A DNA stretch of 64,000 nt from Sporomusaceae bacterium UBA7701 (GTDB taxonomy: Bacteria > Bacillota > Negativicutes > Sporomusales > UBA7701): assembly GCA_002482545.1 (NCBI GenBank), contig DLGF01000014.1:1-64000 (forward strand), given 5' to 3'. Within the stretch, counting starts at the first letter, position 1; each line of letters begins with the position of its first letter. The notes beneath the pieces were generated by a model. It was not told where the DNA came from. It was given only the letters and a program-made list of their open reading frames with translations, and searched no databases. Below are positions 33,475-42,106 of this stretch, piece by piece. Made by a program: the position numbers and the translations under genes.

Positions 33475-35001
33475 ATGCCTGTAATTAAAGGCGTGGCCTA
33501 TTCGCTCGTGCACGCCCCCAACATCCTGTTCCATAACGGCAGCACCCAAGCCATGGAACGGATCAAGAACCCCAATTCCGAATACTTTCCCAAACTGCGC
33601 AACCAGCTCCGCAGCTTCGACGCCGCCGTTGGTTACGCTCCCAACCAAGCCTATATCGGCAACATCGCCCTCGGCGACCTCAAGGCGATTCCCCGTCCCT
33701 GGTACGACAAGTCGCTGGAGAAAGCCTCCCGGTTCGGCAAATTCGGCGAAATCATGCCCGAGGATGAGTTCTACGGCCTGATTAAAATCGTTGACTCCTT
33801 TGATCTCGTAATCCTCGAAGCCGGTTTCAGCGCCGACGTCAAAGCCAAACTCGAAAAGCATGAACTCATCGGCGATGTCAACCTGGCCCGCCTCGGCGCC
33901 GGCAAGGACGCCGCCGAAATCCAAAAGCTCGTCGGCGCCCATACCGCCGAAGGCCTTTACATCGGCGACCGCCTCGTCGGCTGCGTCCGTCAGGCCCATG
34001 AAGTGGATGAAACCCTCTCCGCCCATGTCATGCTGGAAAACCTCGTTACCAAGGCTTCGAGCGCCCTGGTCGTTCTTCAGCTTCTCAGGAACAGCGGCAT
34101 CAACCCGACCGATGTCGACTACATCATTGAGTGCTCGGAAGAAGCCTGCGGCGATATGAACCAGCGCGGCGGCGGCAACTTCGCCAAGGCCATCGGCGAA
34201 ATCGCCGGCCTGGTCAACGCCAACGGCTGCGACGTGCGCGGCTTCTGCGCCGGTCCGTCCCACGCCCTCTTGAACGCCGCGTCCCTCGTCAAATCCGGCG
34301 TGTTTGAGAACGTCGTCGTGGTCGGCGGCGGCGCGGTAGCCAAGCTGGGCATGAACGGCAAAGACCAGGTGGCCAAAAATATGCCGGCCCTTGAAGACGT
34401 GCTCGGCACTTTCGCCCTCCTCATTTCCAAGAACGACGGCGTCAACCCCTATATCCGGATGGACGTCATCGGCAAGCACAACATCGGCACCGGAGCTTCG
34501 CCGCAGCAGGTCATGAAGGCCCTGGTCGTCGACCCGCTCACCAAGCTGGGCCGCAAAATCACCGATATCGACTGCTACTCCGTCGAAATGCAGAATCCCG
34601 AGCTCACCGAGCCGGCCGGCGCCGGCAATGTTCCCGAGGCCAACTATAAGATGATTGCCGCCCTGGCGGTTATGGCCGGCGAGATCGGCCGCCCCGACAT
34701 CCCCGCCTTCGGCGAAAAACACGGCCTGCCCGGCTTCGCCCCCACCCAGGGCCATATCCCTTCCGGCGTACCGGTCCTCGGCTATGTCCGCGAGCAGATG
34801 CTGGCAGGCAAAATAAACTCCATGATGATGGTCGGCAAAGGCAGTCTTTTCCTTGGCCGGATGACCAACCTCTTCGACGGGCTCTCCCTCGTCATCGAGA
34901 AAAACCCCGGGGTCCAGGAAGAAGGACCGCAGCTTAACAAGGAAACCGTCCGCCAGATGGTGGCCGAAGCGTTGCGTGACTTGGCCCAAGGCCTGAAGTA
35001 G
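33475..35001 (+). CDS. grdC: Glycine reductase component C, beta subunit
   Basis: A 508-aa subunit of the acetyl-phosphate-forming component C. It starts MPVIKGVAYSLVHAPNILF, and DYIIECSEEACGDMNQRGGG and GFCAGPSHALLNAA recall the ketoacyl-synthase-like fold with a thiol. With GrdD it converts the ketene-level intermediate on GrdA to acetyl phosphate, used for ATP. Confidence 0.94.
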   Translation: MPVIKGVAYSLVHAPNILFHNGSTQAMERIKNPNSEYFPKLRNQLRSFDAAVGYAPNQAYIGNIALGDLKAIPRPWYDKSLEKASRFGKFGEIMPEDEFYGLIKIVDSFDLVILEAGFSADVKAKLEKHELIGDVNLARLGAGKDAAEIQKLVGAHTAEGLYIGDRLVGCVRQAHEVDETLSAHVMLENLVTKASSALVVLQLLRNSGINPTDVDYIIECSEEACGDMNQRGGGNFAKAIGEIAGLVNANGCDVRGFCAGPSHALLNAASLVKSGVFENVVVVGGGAVAKLGMNGKDQVAKNMPALEDVLGTFALLISKNDGVNPYIRMDVIGKHNIGTGASPQQVMKALVVDPLTKLGRKITDIDCYSVEMQNPELTEPAGAGNVPEANYKMIAALAVMAGEIGRPDIPAFGEKHGLPGFAPTQGHIPSGVPVLGYVREQMLAGKINSMMMVGKGSLFLGRMTNLFDGLSLVIEKNPGVQEEGPQLNKETVRQMVAEALRDLAQGLK

Positions 35002-35012
35002 GGGGTGGCCGC

Positions 35013-36170
35013 ATGCAAAACGTTAAAGCGCTAGTCTCTGAAGTCCTCAACGAAGCCGCCGACATGCTGGCTACCGGACGGTCGTCCGCCCGGGTCAAAG
35101 TCGGCATCACCCTTCTGGGCAGCGAACACGGCCCCCTGGAAGTCCTGGCCGGGGCCGAACAGGCCCAGCGCCAGCTGCCTGACGCCGAAGTGGTGGTCAT
35201 CGGCCCCGCCGATATCGAAACCAAGCTGACCAAGGTCGAGGCCAGCGACGAAGAAGAAGCCCACTGCGCCATGGACCGCCTGCTCGACTCCGGCGAGCTC
35301 CAGGCCGCCGTCACCATGCACTACAATTTCCCCATCGGCACTTCCACCGTCGGCCTGGTGGTAACCCCCGGCCGCGGCAAAAAAATGTTCATCGCCACCA
35401 CCACCGGCACCTCCTCCTCCGACCGGGTCGAAGGAATGGTGAAGAACGCCGTCTACGGCGTGGCGGCGGCCAAAGCCTACGGCCTCCAGAACCCGACCAT
35501 CGGCATCCTCAATGTCGACGGCTCGCGGCAGGTCGAGCGCATCCTGACCGAACTCCGCTCCCGCGGCTACCAGATGAATTTCGTCGCCTCCAGCCGCAGC
35601 GACGGCGGCGTGGTCATGCGCGGCAACGACCTCCTGGCCGGTACTCCGGACATCATGGTCTGCGACAGCCTCACCGGCAACCTCTTGATCAAGCTCTTCG
35701 CGGCCTACACCACCGGCGGCAGCTACGAGTCCCTCGGCTATGGCTACGGTCCCGGCGTGGGTGACGGCTACAGCAAAATCATCAACATCATTTCGCGGGC
35801 TTCCGGCGCTCCCCTCATCACCGGCGCGATCGAATACGCCGCCGCCATGGCCAAAGGCAACCTGGTCGCCGTCGCCCGGCAGGAAATCGGCGCAGCCAAG
35901 AAAGCCGGCCTTGACGAGATCGCCCGCCCGCAGAAAAAGGACCAGCCGGCTGCCGCTCCCGCCGCCGCCCCGCCCAAGAAAATCGTTTCCAAGCAGATCG
36001 CCGGCATCGACGTACTCGACCTGGAGAACGCCCAGCAGCTGCTCTGGTCCAAAGGCGTCTACGCCGAAACCGGCATGGGCTGCACCGGCCCCATCATCCT
36101 GGTCGCGCCTGAAGATCTCGACAATTCCCTCGGCATTCTCGTCGAAAACAACATCATCAGCGCCAAATAG
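35013..36170 (+). CDS. grdD: Glycine reductase component C, alpha subunit
   Basis: A 385-aa PlsX-like phosphotransacylase subunit. The conserved Cys near the C-terminus is in GMGCTGPIILVAPEDL and is the expected acetyl-thioester site. An Ala/Pro linker (PAAAPAAAPPKK, about residues 310-322) separates the core and tail. Last gene of the operon, 11 bases after grdC. Confidence 0.93.
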   Translation: MQNVKALVSEVLNEAADMLATGRSSARVKVGITLLGSEHGPLEVLAGAEQAQRQLPDAEVVVIGPADIETKLTKVEASDEEEAHCAMDRLLDSGELQAAVTMHYNFPIGTSTVGLVVTPGRGKKMFIATTTGTSSSDRVEGMVKNAVYGVAAAKAYGLQNPTIGILNVDGSRQVERILTELRSRGYQMNFVASSRSDGGVVMRGNDLLAGTPDIMVCDSLTGNLLIKLFAAYTTGGSYESLGYGYGPGVGDGYSKIINIISRASGAPLITGAIEYAAAMAKGNLVAVARQEIGAAKKAGLDEIARPQKKDQPAAAPAAAPPKKIVSKQIAGIDVLDLENAQQLLWSKGVYAETGMGCTGPIILVAPEDLDNSLGILVENNIISAK

Positions 36171-36182
36171 GCTGACTTAAGA

Positions 36183-36214
36183 ACCCCCCGTTCTCTCGTT
36201 GAGAGCCGGGGGGT
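36183..36214 (+). terminator. Terminator of the grd operon
   Basis: ACCCCCC / GGGGGGT with an inner CTCTC / GAGAG extension, followed by CATTATTT, 12 bases after grdD. Confidence 0.75.
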
Positions 36215-36314
36215 CATTATTTGTGGCCGCCCTCGTCTCGCATAAGATGGCTGAACGACCTTGACTCTCTATGAGACCCGGGTCCTTGCTGCCAGGGCTA
36301 TTTCTTTATCAGAC

Positions 36315-36388
36315 GGGAAAGGGGATTTCCTATTAACGCTCCGAGGCTGGCGCTTAACCTCCGCTTTTAATAGGAAATCCCCTTTCCC
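36315..36388 (+). repeat. 74-bp covarying hairpin repeat, copy 1
   Basis: A 22-bp perfect stem (36315-36336 with 36367-36388) around a 30-base loop beginning CGCTCCGAGGCTGGCGCTTA. The loop itself can pair GAGG with CCTC. The 3' flank has a further small hairpin AGCAATC / GATTGCT. Confidence 0.9.
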
Positions 36389-36540
36389 TGCCACGAGCAA
36401 TCGCGGATTGCTCTGGTTTTGTCTTTATTCATTATCCACTATTGTTCATTTCTCACTTTATTCCGGATAACATCAGCGTTTTTCTCTTCAGCCCAAAATT
36501 CGCGCGGACTACAAACTAACCGCATTACCAGGCACAGGCA

Positions 36541-36614
36541 GGTAAAAGGGACTGCTTATTATAAGCGGAGGTTAAGCGCCAGCCTCGGAGCGTTAATAAG
36601 CAGTCCCTTTTACC
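36541..36614 (-). repeat. 74-bp covarying hairpin repeat, copy 2 (inverted)
   Basis: Same element in the opposite orientation: a 21-bp perfect stem (36541-36561 with 36594-36614), same loop sequence. The arm sequence differs from copies 1 and 3 but pairing is kept. On the leftward strand the 5' flank reads GCTATTCTTGATCCAACGG, similar to the flank of copy 1. Confidence 0.9.
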
Positions 36615-36841
36615 GTTGGATCAAGAATAGCTATCTTCTCATTTGGCAAGCTTTATTTTAGGGTGAGTTAGGACGTTTCCTACTAGGTGAGTTTGCTGTA
36701 GTCCGTTCATCTGTCCGTCCCCAAAGCTCGCGATATTCCTAAGATTCCATAAAAGGCAACATTTCAGATAAAACGGATGAACGCCCCCGGCTCTCTAGAG
36801 GTCGGTTCCTTGCTGCTAGGGTTATTTTTTCTTTATCCGAC

Positions 36842-36915
36842 GGAAAAGGGGATCTCCTATTAACGCTCCGAGGCTAACGCTTAACCTCCGCTTTTAATAG
36901 GAGATCCCCTTTTCC
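36842..36915 (+). repeat. 74-bp covarying hairpin repeat, copy 3
   Basis: A 22-bp perfect stem (36842-36863 with 36894-36915), loop differing from copy 1 by two bases (GGCTAACGC for GGCTGGCGC). Arm differences from copy 1 are matched on the opposite arm. Confidence 0.9.
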
Positions 36916-36947
36916 TGCCGTAAGCAATCGAGGGTTTGGGGAAGCAA

Positions 36948-37592
36948 TCACCGCAGGGCGATTCTTACCCCCATGGCCACCAGCATGGTGCCGGTCGTCG
37001 CCTTGATCCACTTCTGCACGGAAGAACGCAGAATAAAGCTCCGCAGCTTGGAAATAAAGAAGATGAGCGACGAATACCAGGATATCTGGATGGCCACAAA
37101 AATAAGCGTGAGGACCAGCGACTGCAGCAAAACGCTCGCCTGCGGATGGATGAACTGCGGAAAAAGCGCGAGAAAGACAAAAGCCGTGGCCACATTGAGA
37201 ATATTGGTGACGAACCCCTTTATGTAGGCCGATCGGGGGCTTTCCTCCGCAAGCTCCAGGGCTGCCGCAGGCTCACCGGACTCCAGTCTTTCGCGGTGCA
37301 GCCGGTATGCCTGATACACGCTGCTCGCCCCCAGATAAACAATATACCCCGCTCCGATCAGCTTGATCAGACTGAAAACCGCGGCCGACTGCGCCACGAC
37401 GACGGCCAGCCCCAGTCCGGATACGAGCGCATGAAGGAATACCGCCGATACGAGCCCGAAAAGATTGAAGGCCGCCGCCTTTGAGCCGTTGACGCTGGCC
37501 GTCTGGGTGACCAGCACCATATTCGGCCCGGGCGATATGATCATAACGAACACGACACCGCTAAACGCCCAGATTTCACCGGATGAAAACAA
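36948..37592 (-). CDS. LysE/RhtB family amino-acid exporter
   Basis: A 214-aa membrane protein with about six spans. The N-terminal signature VFVMIISPGPNMVLVTQTAS and the later GFVTNILNVATAFVFLALFPQFI define the family, which exports amino acids or derivatives. The start is a TTG at 37592 with a weak site (TAGGAA). Substrate unknown. It is unlinked to a LysG-type regulator. Confidence 0.85.
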   Translation of the reverse strand: MFSSGEIWAFSGVVFVMIISPGPNMVLVTQTASVNGSKAAAFNLFGLVSAVFLHALVSGLGLAVVVAQSAAVFSLIKLIGAGYIVYLGASSVYQAYRLHRERLESGEPAAALELAEESPRSAYIKGFVTNILNVATAFVFLALFPQFIHPQASVLLQSLVLTLIFVAIQISWYSSLIFFISKLRSFILRSSVQKWIKATTGTMLVAMGVRIALR

Positions 37593-37834
37593 TTCCTACA
37601 CCATCCTTTGTCAGAATCCTGTCCCGCGTTTCTTCTATCTCCTATCGGTCGATGCATTCTTCCTCCTCGCCCCAGTTCCTTCTTGGGGCCGTAGGCGAAG
37701 CAACCGCGTCCCGCCGCCCGGACGGAAGCCGCTTCAACCGGGGCTGCCGGGGCTTGCCTTCCTGGCCTCACTCCGGGGTAGTACTGCAAGATTATATTCG
37801 GAACCCGCCCGTTTTACGCATTGACCCAAAGCAA

Positions 37835-37868
37835 AAGAATCCGCCCGCCTCCGGCTGAGCGGATTCTT
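37835..37868 (-). terminator. Terminator of the acyltransferase gene
   Basis: AAGAATCCGC / GCGGATTCTT with a 14-base loop, then TTGC on the leftward strand, 18 bases past the stop. Confidence 0.65.
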
Positions 37869-37886
37869 CTTCCCGGCATAGCTTTT

Positions 37887-39044
37887 TCACCCTCGGAAGA
37901 TTCCCTCCGCTCCCCCGCCCCGCCGCCCGGACAGCACCGGGCGAATAACATACTCCGCGATCAGGAAACACAAGACAACCACTACAGCCGATACCCCGGC
38001 ATACTTCACCCAGATATTCATTTGCACCTTTTGCACCGTATAGGCCACCGGAATGACCACGCACTGGTGGATGAAATAGATCGTATACGAATTGGCGGCC
38101 AGCCTGCGCCATAAATAGGCGTCGCTATCCGCGAGCTTCTGGAACAAGGCGATGAAGCCGAAAGTGGCGGTCAGGCTGAAAAATGCGTAGGCAAGCGCGT
38201 GCCCGGCTTTATACAGCACAGGGATATTGGGTGTCAGCGTATAGGTCACGCGATAGGCGGTAAAGACAACCAGCATCGCGACGGCCGCGCTTCCCCAGAT
38301 GAGGAGGCGCGGCCTATAGCCCCCGGCAGTGAACCAGGCCTTCTTCCAGGCATAGATTCCCAGCCCGAAGTAACAGGCGTACAAGCCGATACGCACCGGC
38401 TGGATCATCAGAACAGGCTTGATCGGCAGCCACAGATCACTCCAGAAGAACAAATTGGCGACAAAGAAGGGCATGCCGCTAAAGACGGCGAACAGGGGCA
38501 AAAACCATGCGGCCGGCAGGCCCGGGTCCGGACCGGCCTTAAAATAACTCGGGCTGAGCTTATAAACGACGGCAAAAAACAGATAAAACAGCGCCAGTAC
38601 TTCCAGAAACCAGTAGTGGGCCTGCTGCCAATAGGGCCCCCAAAAGTCATGCGCCCAGAAGGCGAAATAATCCGGCGGCGCGGCCGTACGGCTGAAAATC
38701 GCGCTATACGCAATAAGCGGCGCAATGAGCACCGCCCCCACCAGCCAGGGAAGGACGATTCGCCGAAGCTTGCCCCGCCAAAAAGCTGCCATTCCCTTTT
38801 GTAAAAGCGCCGGCAAAGCAAAATAGCCGGCGATGAAAAACAGGACCGGCATCATATACACATCGGTCGACAAAATAAACCAGTCAAAAACCTTGTTCTG
38901 CTGGCTATCGTTGACATACCACCAGGAAAGGCTCCAGGTCGTATAACCCATGCCCACATGAAATACAACCACCAGGAGAACGATGAACGCCCTCAGATTA
39001 TCAAAGAACCACAGCCGCTGTTTGCTTACGGCTTCCCCTAGCAT
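37887..39044 (-). CDS. Acyltransferase family 3 membrane protein
   Basis: A 385-aa protein with about ten spans. The N-terminal RLWFFDNLRAFIVLLVVVFHVG has the family His near residue 29, in the active-site region of AT3 enzymes that O-acylate surface sugars. GYFALPALLQKGMAAFWRGKLRRI is also typical. It is a stand-alone gene, so the acceptor is unknown. Confidence 0.85.
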   Translation of the reverse strand: MLGEAVSKQRLWFFDNLRAFIVLLVVVFHVGMGYTTWSLSWWYVNDSQQNKVFDWFILSTDVYMMPVLFFIAGYFALPALLQKGMAAFWRGKLRRIVLPWLVGAVLIAPLIAYSAIFSRTAAPPDYFAFWAHDFWGPYWQQAHYWFLEVLALFYLFFAVVYKLSPSYFKAGPDPGLPAAWFLPLFAVFSGMPFFVANLFFWSDLWLPIKPVLMIQPVRIGLYACYFGLGIYAWKKAWFTAGGYRPRLLIWGSAAVAMLVVFTAYRVTYTLTPNIPVLYKAGHALAYAFFSLTATFGFIALFQKLADSDAYLWRRLAANSYTIYFIHQCVVIPVAYTVQKVQMNIWVKYAGVSAVVVVLCFLIAEYVIRPVLSGRRGGGAEGIFRG

Positions 39045-39320
39045 TACTGCCGCCCGCCTTTCATGCTTTTAATCGGCACCGATTTTCCCGTACCTGTAGC
39101 TTCGCCCTTTCTCATCCAAATCCTTCCACAGAGCTTTCCGCGCCTGTGAGAACGCAGGAGGTTTCCCAGCTTTGGCCCCAGCTTCGCAGGCTATGCGGCA
39201 AATAATGATTATGTAAATCAGATAAAGCGGCATCTCAAGCACTCTACCAAGGGGTAGGTAGTTATCGGCAGGAATTTATTCCCTTTTTATCGAATTATGA
39301 ACCATGAAGGGAGGGAGATC

Positions 39321-39485
39321 ATGACTAAAACATGTCCCAAATGCGGCCAGGATATGATTAAACTTAGTCTTGATACAACCCTCGATGAAAAATGGATTTG
39401 CACCAATCCAGGCTGTGGAAACGAAGAGTCTCAGCACCACTTTGACGATGAAGTTGAAAAACAAACCGGTCACAAACCAGAATAA
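39321..39485 (+). CDS. Small zinc-ribbon protein, 54 aa
   Basis: Two CxxC-type knuckles, CPKCGQD near the start and CTNPGCGNEE in the middle, make a zinc ribbon. The tail is acidic (HHFDDEVEKQTGHKPE). GGGAGGGAG precedes the ATG at 39321. It may bind nucleic acid or protein; function unknown. A tight terminator overlaps its stop codon. Confidence 0.75.
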   Translation: MTKTCPKCGQDMIKLSLDTTLDEKWICTNPGCGNEESQHHFDDEVEKQTGHKPE

Positions 39486-39504
39486 GAGCCGAAAGGCTCT
39501 TATT
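39481..39504 (+). terminator. Terminator overlapping the zinc-ribbon stop codon
   Basis: AATAAGAGCC-GAAA-GGCTCTTATT, a 10-bp stem with a GAAA tetraloop. The TAA stop lies in the 5' arm. Confidence 0.75.
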
Positions 39505-39552
39505 CATTGTACGCCATAGGACCAGGCCGTCCATCCGGCTTGCATTGCAACC

Positions 39553-39807
39553 CTATTCCGCTTTAGCCCTGGCTTCCAAGGTTTCGAGGCAGTTCTGGCA
39601 TACATTCTTGCCCTTCAGTGTAGTCACATCGTCGGTGGCGCCACAGAATATGCATCTGGGAACGATCTTGCGCAGAATGATTTTTTCCTGGTCTACTAAT
39701 ATTTCCAGGCCGTCTTGGGGAGTGATTCCATAATAGCGCCGCAGCTCCATAGGCAATACGATTCTTCCTAAAGGATCCAATTTTCTCACAATTCCCATTG
39801 CTTGCAT
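39553..39807 (-). CDS. AbrB-family regulator with C-terminal zinc knuckles
   Basis: An 84-aa protein. Residues 1-45 are the AbrB/SpoVT swapped-hairpin DNA-binding domain (GIVRKLDPLGRIVLPMELRR). The tail has CIFCG and VCQNCLE, a likely zinc site. The start at 39807 is preceded by GGAGC; a longer frame upstream lacks a site. Such proteins control transition-state or spore genes in Firmicutes. Confidence 0.85.
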   Translation of the reverse strand: MQAMGIVRKLDPLGRIVLPMELRRYYGITPQDGLEILVDQEKIILRKIVPRCIFCGATDDVTTLKGKNVCQNCLETLEARAKAE

Positions 39808-40043
39808 GTATAAGCTCCTTTCACTACAGCTTCCTGCAAATATTATCAAATATTACATTTTTTGTCAAATGTTATTTTGTTCACAGAACAATATTTTGCG
39901 TTGCTGTTGGCAGCCGGAAAATCAGGCGCGTTGTCCTTCGCAGGGTCTTCCACCAGGAAACTGCAGAGGATTTGGGCCTTGCCGCAGGGTTTAGGGCTGA
40001 AATGCGCGAATATCCCCAAAAACACACCAATCGAGGAGTCTGT

Positions 40044-40373
40044 ATGGAAGTAGTAAAATCGTTGGCCTATTTTATCATCGCCGGACTATTCGAAATCGGC
40101 GGCGGCTATTTAATGTGGCTCTGGTTACGCGAGGGCAGGGACGTATGGTACGGCCTGTCGGGCGCTTTGATTCTGGTTCTGTACGGTATAGTGCCCACCT
40201 TGCAGCCTGCCAACTTTGGCCGCGTTTATGCCGCCTACGGCGGCGTATTTATCGCGCTTTCGCTGCTCTGGGGCTGGAAGGTCGATAACATATCGCCTGA
40301 TAAGTTTGACGTAATCGGCGGATTCATAGCTTTGCTCGGTGTCCTGATCATCATGTACTGGCCCAGGGGCTGA
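40044..40373 (+). CDS. YnfA/UPF0060 family membrane protein
   Basis: A 109-aa protein with four spans. The sequence FIIAGLFEIGGGYLMWLWLREG is diagnostic of the UPF0060/YnfA group, related to small multidrug-resistance (SMR) transporters. GAGGAG precedes the ATG at 40044. YAAYGGVFIALSLLWGW also matches. Confidence 0.9.
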   Translation: MEVVKSLAYFIIAGLFEIGGGYLMWLWLREGRDVWYGLSGALILVLYGIVPTLQPANFGRVYAAYGGVFIALSLLWGWKVDNISPDKFDVIGGFIALLGVLIIMYWPRG

Positions 40374-40387
40374 CCGCCAAAAAGCAT

Positions 40388-40420
40388 GGCAGAAAGCTCA
40401 CTTCCGGGAAGCTTTCTGCC
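40388..40420 (+). terminator. Hairpin after ynfA-like gene
   Basis: GGCAGAAAGCT / AGCTTTCTGCC, an 11-bp stem just past the stop. A second hairpin with a T-run follows. Confidence 0.6.
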
Positions 40421-40425
40421 ACAAA

Positions 40426-40452
40426 AAAAAACGCCTTTCAAGGCGTTTTTTT
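40426..40452. terminator. Bidirectional terminator between ynfA-like and yjfB-like genes
   Basis: AAAAAACGCCTT / AAGGCGTTTTTT, flanked by A and T runs, serving both convergent genes. Confidence 0.85.
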
Positions 40453-40454
40453 TA

Positions 40455-40637
40455 TTATACTTTAATATCCACATTGGCACCCAGACCGGGGGAAGGCGGA
40501 ACCAGGAAATTGATCAAAATTTGATTGCTCGTTTCAGAAAGATCCATGGCCTTTTTCAGCACACTGACCCCTACCTGGCTTTGTAGCTGCGCCTGTGAAT
40601 GTATCACAGACATGGCGGCAATACTCCCGATATCCAA
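40455..40637 (-). CDS. YjfB family putative motility protein
   Basis: A 60-aa protein. MDIGSIAAMSVIHSQAQLQS followed by QVGVSVLKKAMDLSETS matches the YjfB family (small proteins of motile Firmicutes). The C-terminus has PSPGLGANVDIKV. A ribosome site (AGGAGGGGA) precedes the ATG. Role unknown. Confidence 0.8.
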   Translation of the reverse strand: MDIGSIAAMSVIHSQAQLQSQVGVSVLKKAMDLSETSNQILINFLVPPSPGLGANVDIKV

Positions 40638-40836
40638 AATATCCCCTCCTTATGCCCAATTATATACCGATTTATGGCAGGCGACAAGAAATCTGTCGAA
40701 AATAGGGACCTGAGTCCCTGTTTCCCGTGCTTTCCGCCCACTCGATGCTGACCTCTTCATAAATCCTTTTTAAAAAATACCTCGCTAATCCCGCCCGCCT
40801 TGAGGCCGGACAACGTCCTGCATTTTTCATCTTGTT

Positions 40837-41103
40837 TCAAATTGACGCATTTTGCGTTTCCGTTTCGCCTAGCGTATTTTTCTTCAATACTACAAGCGTA
40901 CCGGCGATTTTATCATGAAGGCCCTGTCTCCGGCTTGTAAACAGAATCATCGCGTAACCAGCCACAGGAATTAACGCAATGATTCCCATTGTTACTGGAA
41001 ACCACAGGGGAGAAAGGATATACGCTTGAATCTCTAGTGACGCACCCAAGCGACTAAAAAACAAATTAAAGAATAAATACCATGCCTTAAGAACGCCCGC
41101 CAA
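40837..41103 (-). pseudogene. RDD-family membrane protein, probably 5'-truncated
   Basis: The 88-residue frame has two hydrophobic spans and ends with RRQGLHDKIAGTLVVLK, the typical RDD C-terminus. The usual N-terminal RDD segment and first span are missing or degraded: the frame upstream reads only GHKAKRGADII after a stop. No good ribosome site precedes the TTG. A shortened remnant is likely. Confidence 0.5.
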
Positions 41104-41203
41104 AATGATATCGGCTCCCCGTTTAGCTTTGTGACCTTAAACCGGTAAGTATTTTTCCCGGAGTTCCTTAAAGGCGTCCGGGATTCTTCCCGGAAGTCCC
41201 TGC

Positions 41204-41377
41204 CTACTCTTCAACCTTTATCGCGCCGTGTTTCCGTTCATACTCCTCAATATACTGTTCAATGAGGTATTCAATTTCCTTATTGGCGGACCGCTTATTC
41301 TTATTCGCAACAAAGCGAATTTTGTTCAATAAGGTCTCAGGGATCCGCAAAGAAAAGGGCGGTGTCAGTGATGGCAT
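41204..41377 (-). CDS. Ribbon-helix-helix (Arc-like) protein, copy 1
   Basis: A 57-aa protein: PFSLRIPETLLNKIRFVA is the beta strand and first helix, NKRSANKEIEYLIEQYIEEY the second. AAGGA lies upstream of the ATG. It is divergent from the 63-aa gene at 41564, and the same arrangement recurs 0.6 kb on, so it probably regulates that gene. Confidence 0.75.
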   Translation of the reverse strand: MPSLTPPFSLRIPETLLNKIRFVANKNKRSANKEIEYLIEQYIEEYERKHGAIKVEE

Positions 41378-41563
41378 AGTGTAGCTATCCTTCCCGTATA
41401 TTGTTATGTTATCATTAGTCTACCAATCCGACTCCCTGTCGTATACACGCACGGTGCATTCATTTATCATTCAAAAACAATTGATCTTTACAGAAGGGCA
41501 TTTTATAATTAGAGTCGTAATGAATTAAAGGTGAATTCACCAATGACACAGGAGTGAAACCGC

Positions 41564-41755
41564 ATGACGCTTTGGCATATTGTAGAAGGCAAGGTCAGGC
41601 CGTATTACGGGCAGGAGACGGATGGGGCGCGGTCGCTCCTGGTGCGGGCCGATTCGGCGGAGGAAGCGCTTATGAAGTTTGAGAAATTTCAACAGGGCAA
41701 ATGGCGGAAAGAACTCCTTAGCGTCAACGGCCGGACCATCGCCGCCCTGTTATAG
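41564..41755 (+). CDS. 63-aa protein of unknown family, copy 1
   Basis: Begins MTLWHIVEGKVRPYYGQETD and ends NGRTIAALL. A central helix AEEALMKFEKFQQGKWRKE is shared with copy 2. No signal, membrane span or cysteine pair. CAGGAG precedes the ATG. It is very similar to the gene at 42107 at both DNA and protein level, so one arose by recent duplication. Function unknown. Confidence 0.72.
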   Translation: MTLWHIVEGKVRPYYGQETDGARSLLVRADSAEEALMKFEKFQQGKWRKELLSVNGRTIAALL

Positions 41756-41778
41756 GGTTTTTCCCTGAATAAAACCAC

Positions 41779-41811
41779 AAAGGCCGCTGAGATGCAATCT
41801 CAGAGGCCTTT
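41779..41811. terminator. Bidirectional terminator
   Basis: AAAGGCC-G-CTGAGAT-GCA-ATCTCAG-A-GGCCTTT, between the convergent 63-aa gene and the second RHH gene. Confidence 0.8.
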
Positions 41812-41814
41812 CCG

Positions 41815-41985
41815 TTATTCTTCGACTTCAATTTCCCCTTGCTGCCGTTCGAATTGGTTGATGCACTGCTTAATCAAATATTCAATTTGCGCGTTGATGG
41901 ACCGGTTGTTTTCCCTGGCGATCACCCGCAATTTCTCGTAGGCAACTTCATCCACGCGCAAGGAATAAGGTCTTTGGCTGTTCAT
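41815..41985 (-). CDS. Ribbon-helix-helix (Arc-like) protein, copy 2
   Basis: A 56-aa paralogue of copy 1: RPYSLRVDEVAYEKLRVIA, then NNRSINAQIEYLIKQC. CAGGAGTG precedes the ATG. It is divergent from the second 63-aa gene. An inverted repeat ATGAT/ATCAT (42055-42070) in the shared promoter region is a candidate operator. Confidence 0.78.
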   Translation of the reverse strand: MNSQRPYSLRVDEVAYEKLRVIARENNRSINAQIEYLIKQCINQFERQQGEIEVEE

Positions 41986-42054
41986 AGCAACACTCCTGAT
42001 AGTATTATGACATTAAAAGCATATCATGATGATTCCGCTTTTCCTAAATTCATA

Positions 42055-42070
42055 ATGATATTATAATCAT
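42055..42070. promoter_or_regulatory. Candidate operator between RHH copy 2 and 63-aa copy 2
   Basis: ATGAT-ATTATA-ATCAT, an AT-rich inverted repeat midway between the two divergent starts; ATCATGAT at 42023-42030 is a further small palindrome. Confidence 0.35.
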
Positions 42071-42106
42071 ATTAAAATAACATCGATATTGTGCAGGAGG
42101 ACCGAT

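Larger units (their letters stand above)
36215..36947. other. Gene-free interval with three hairpin repeats
   Basis: A 733-base stretch with no credible gene. It holds three copies of a 74-bp hairpin (listed separately). Copies 1 and 3 also share about 60 bases of 5' flank (GGTCCTTGCTGC, AGGG, TTCTTTATC, GACGG) and a 3' flank (CTGCC, AGCAATCG). The short flanking frames are shadows of the repeats. Confidence 0.7.

Noticed and set aside
33439..34989. 516-codon open frame antisense to grdC
   Set aside because: GrdC is certain; the antisense frame starts and ends in unrelated places and lacks a ribosome site.
36315..36915. Hairpin repeats considered as CRISPR or plain terminators
   Set aside because: Not regularly spaced and mixed in orientation. 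No run of T after the stems, and the loops, not the arms, are conserved.
37541..37789. Short Arg/Gly-rich frame before the LysE gene, containing CRNC
   Set aside because: A GAGGAGG lies near an internal ATG, but the composition is shadow-like and it overlaps the exporter start. Too weak to list.
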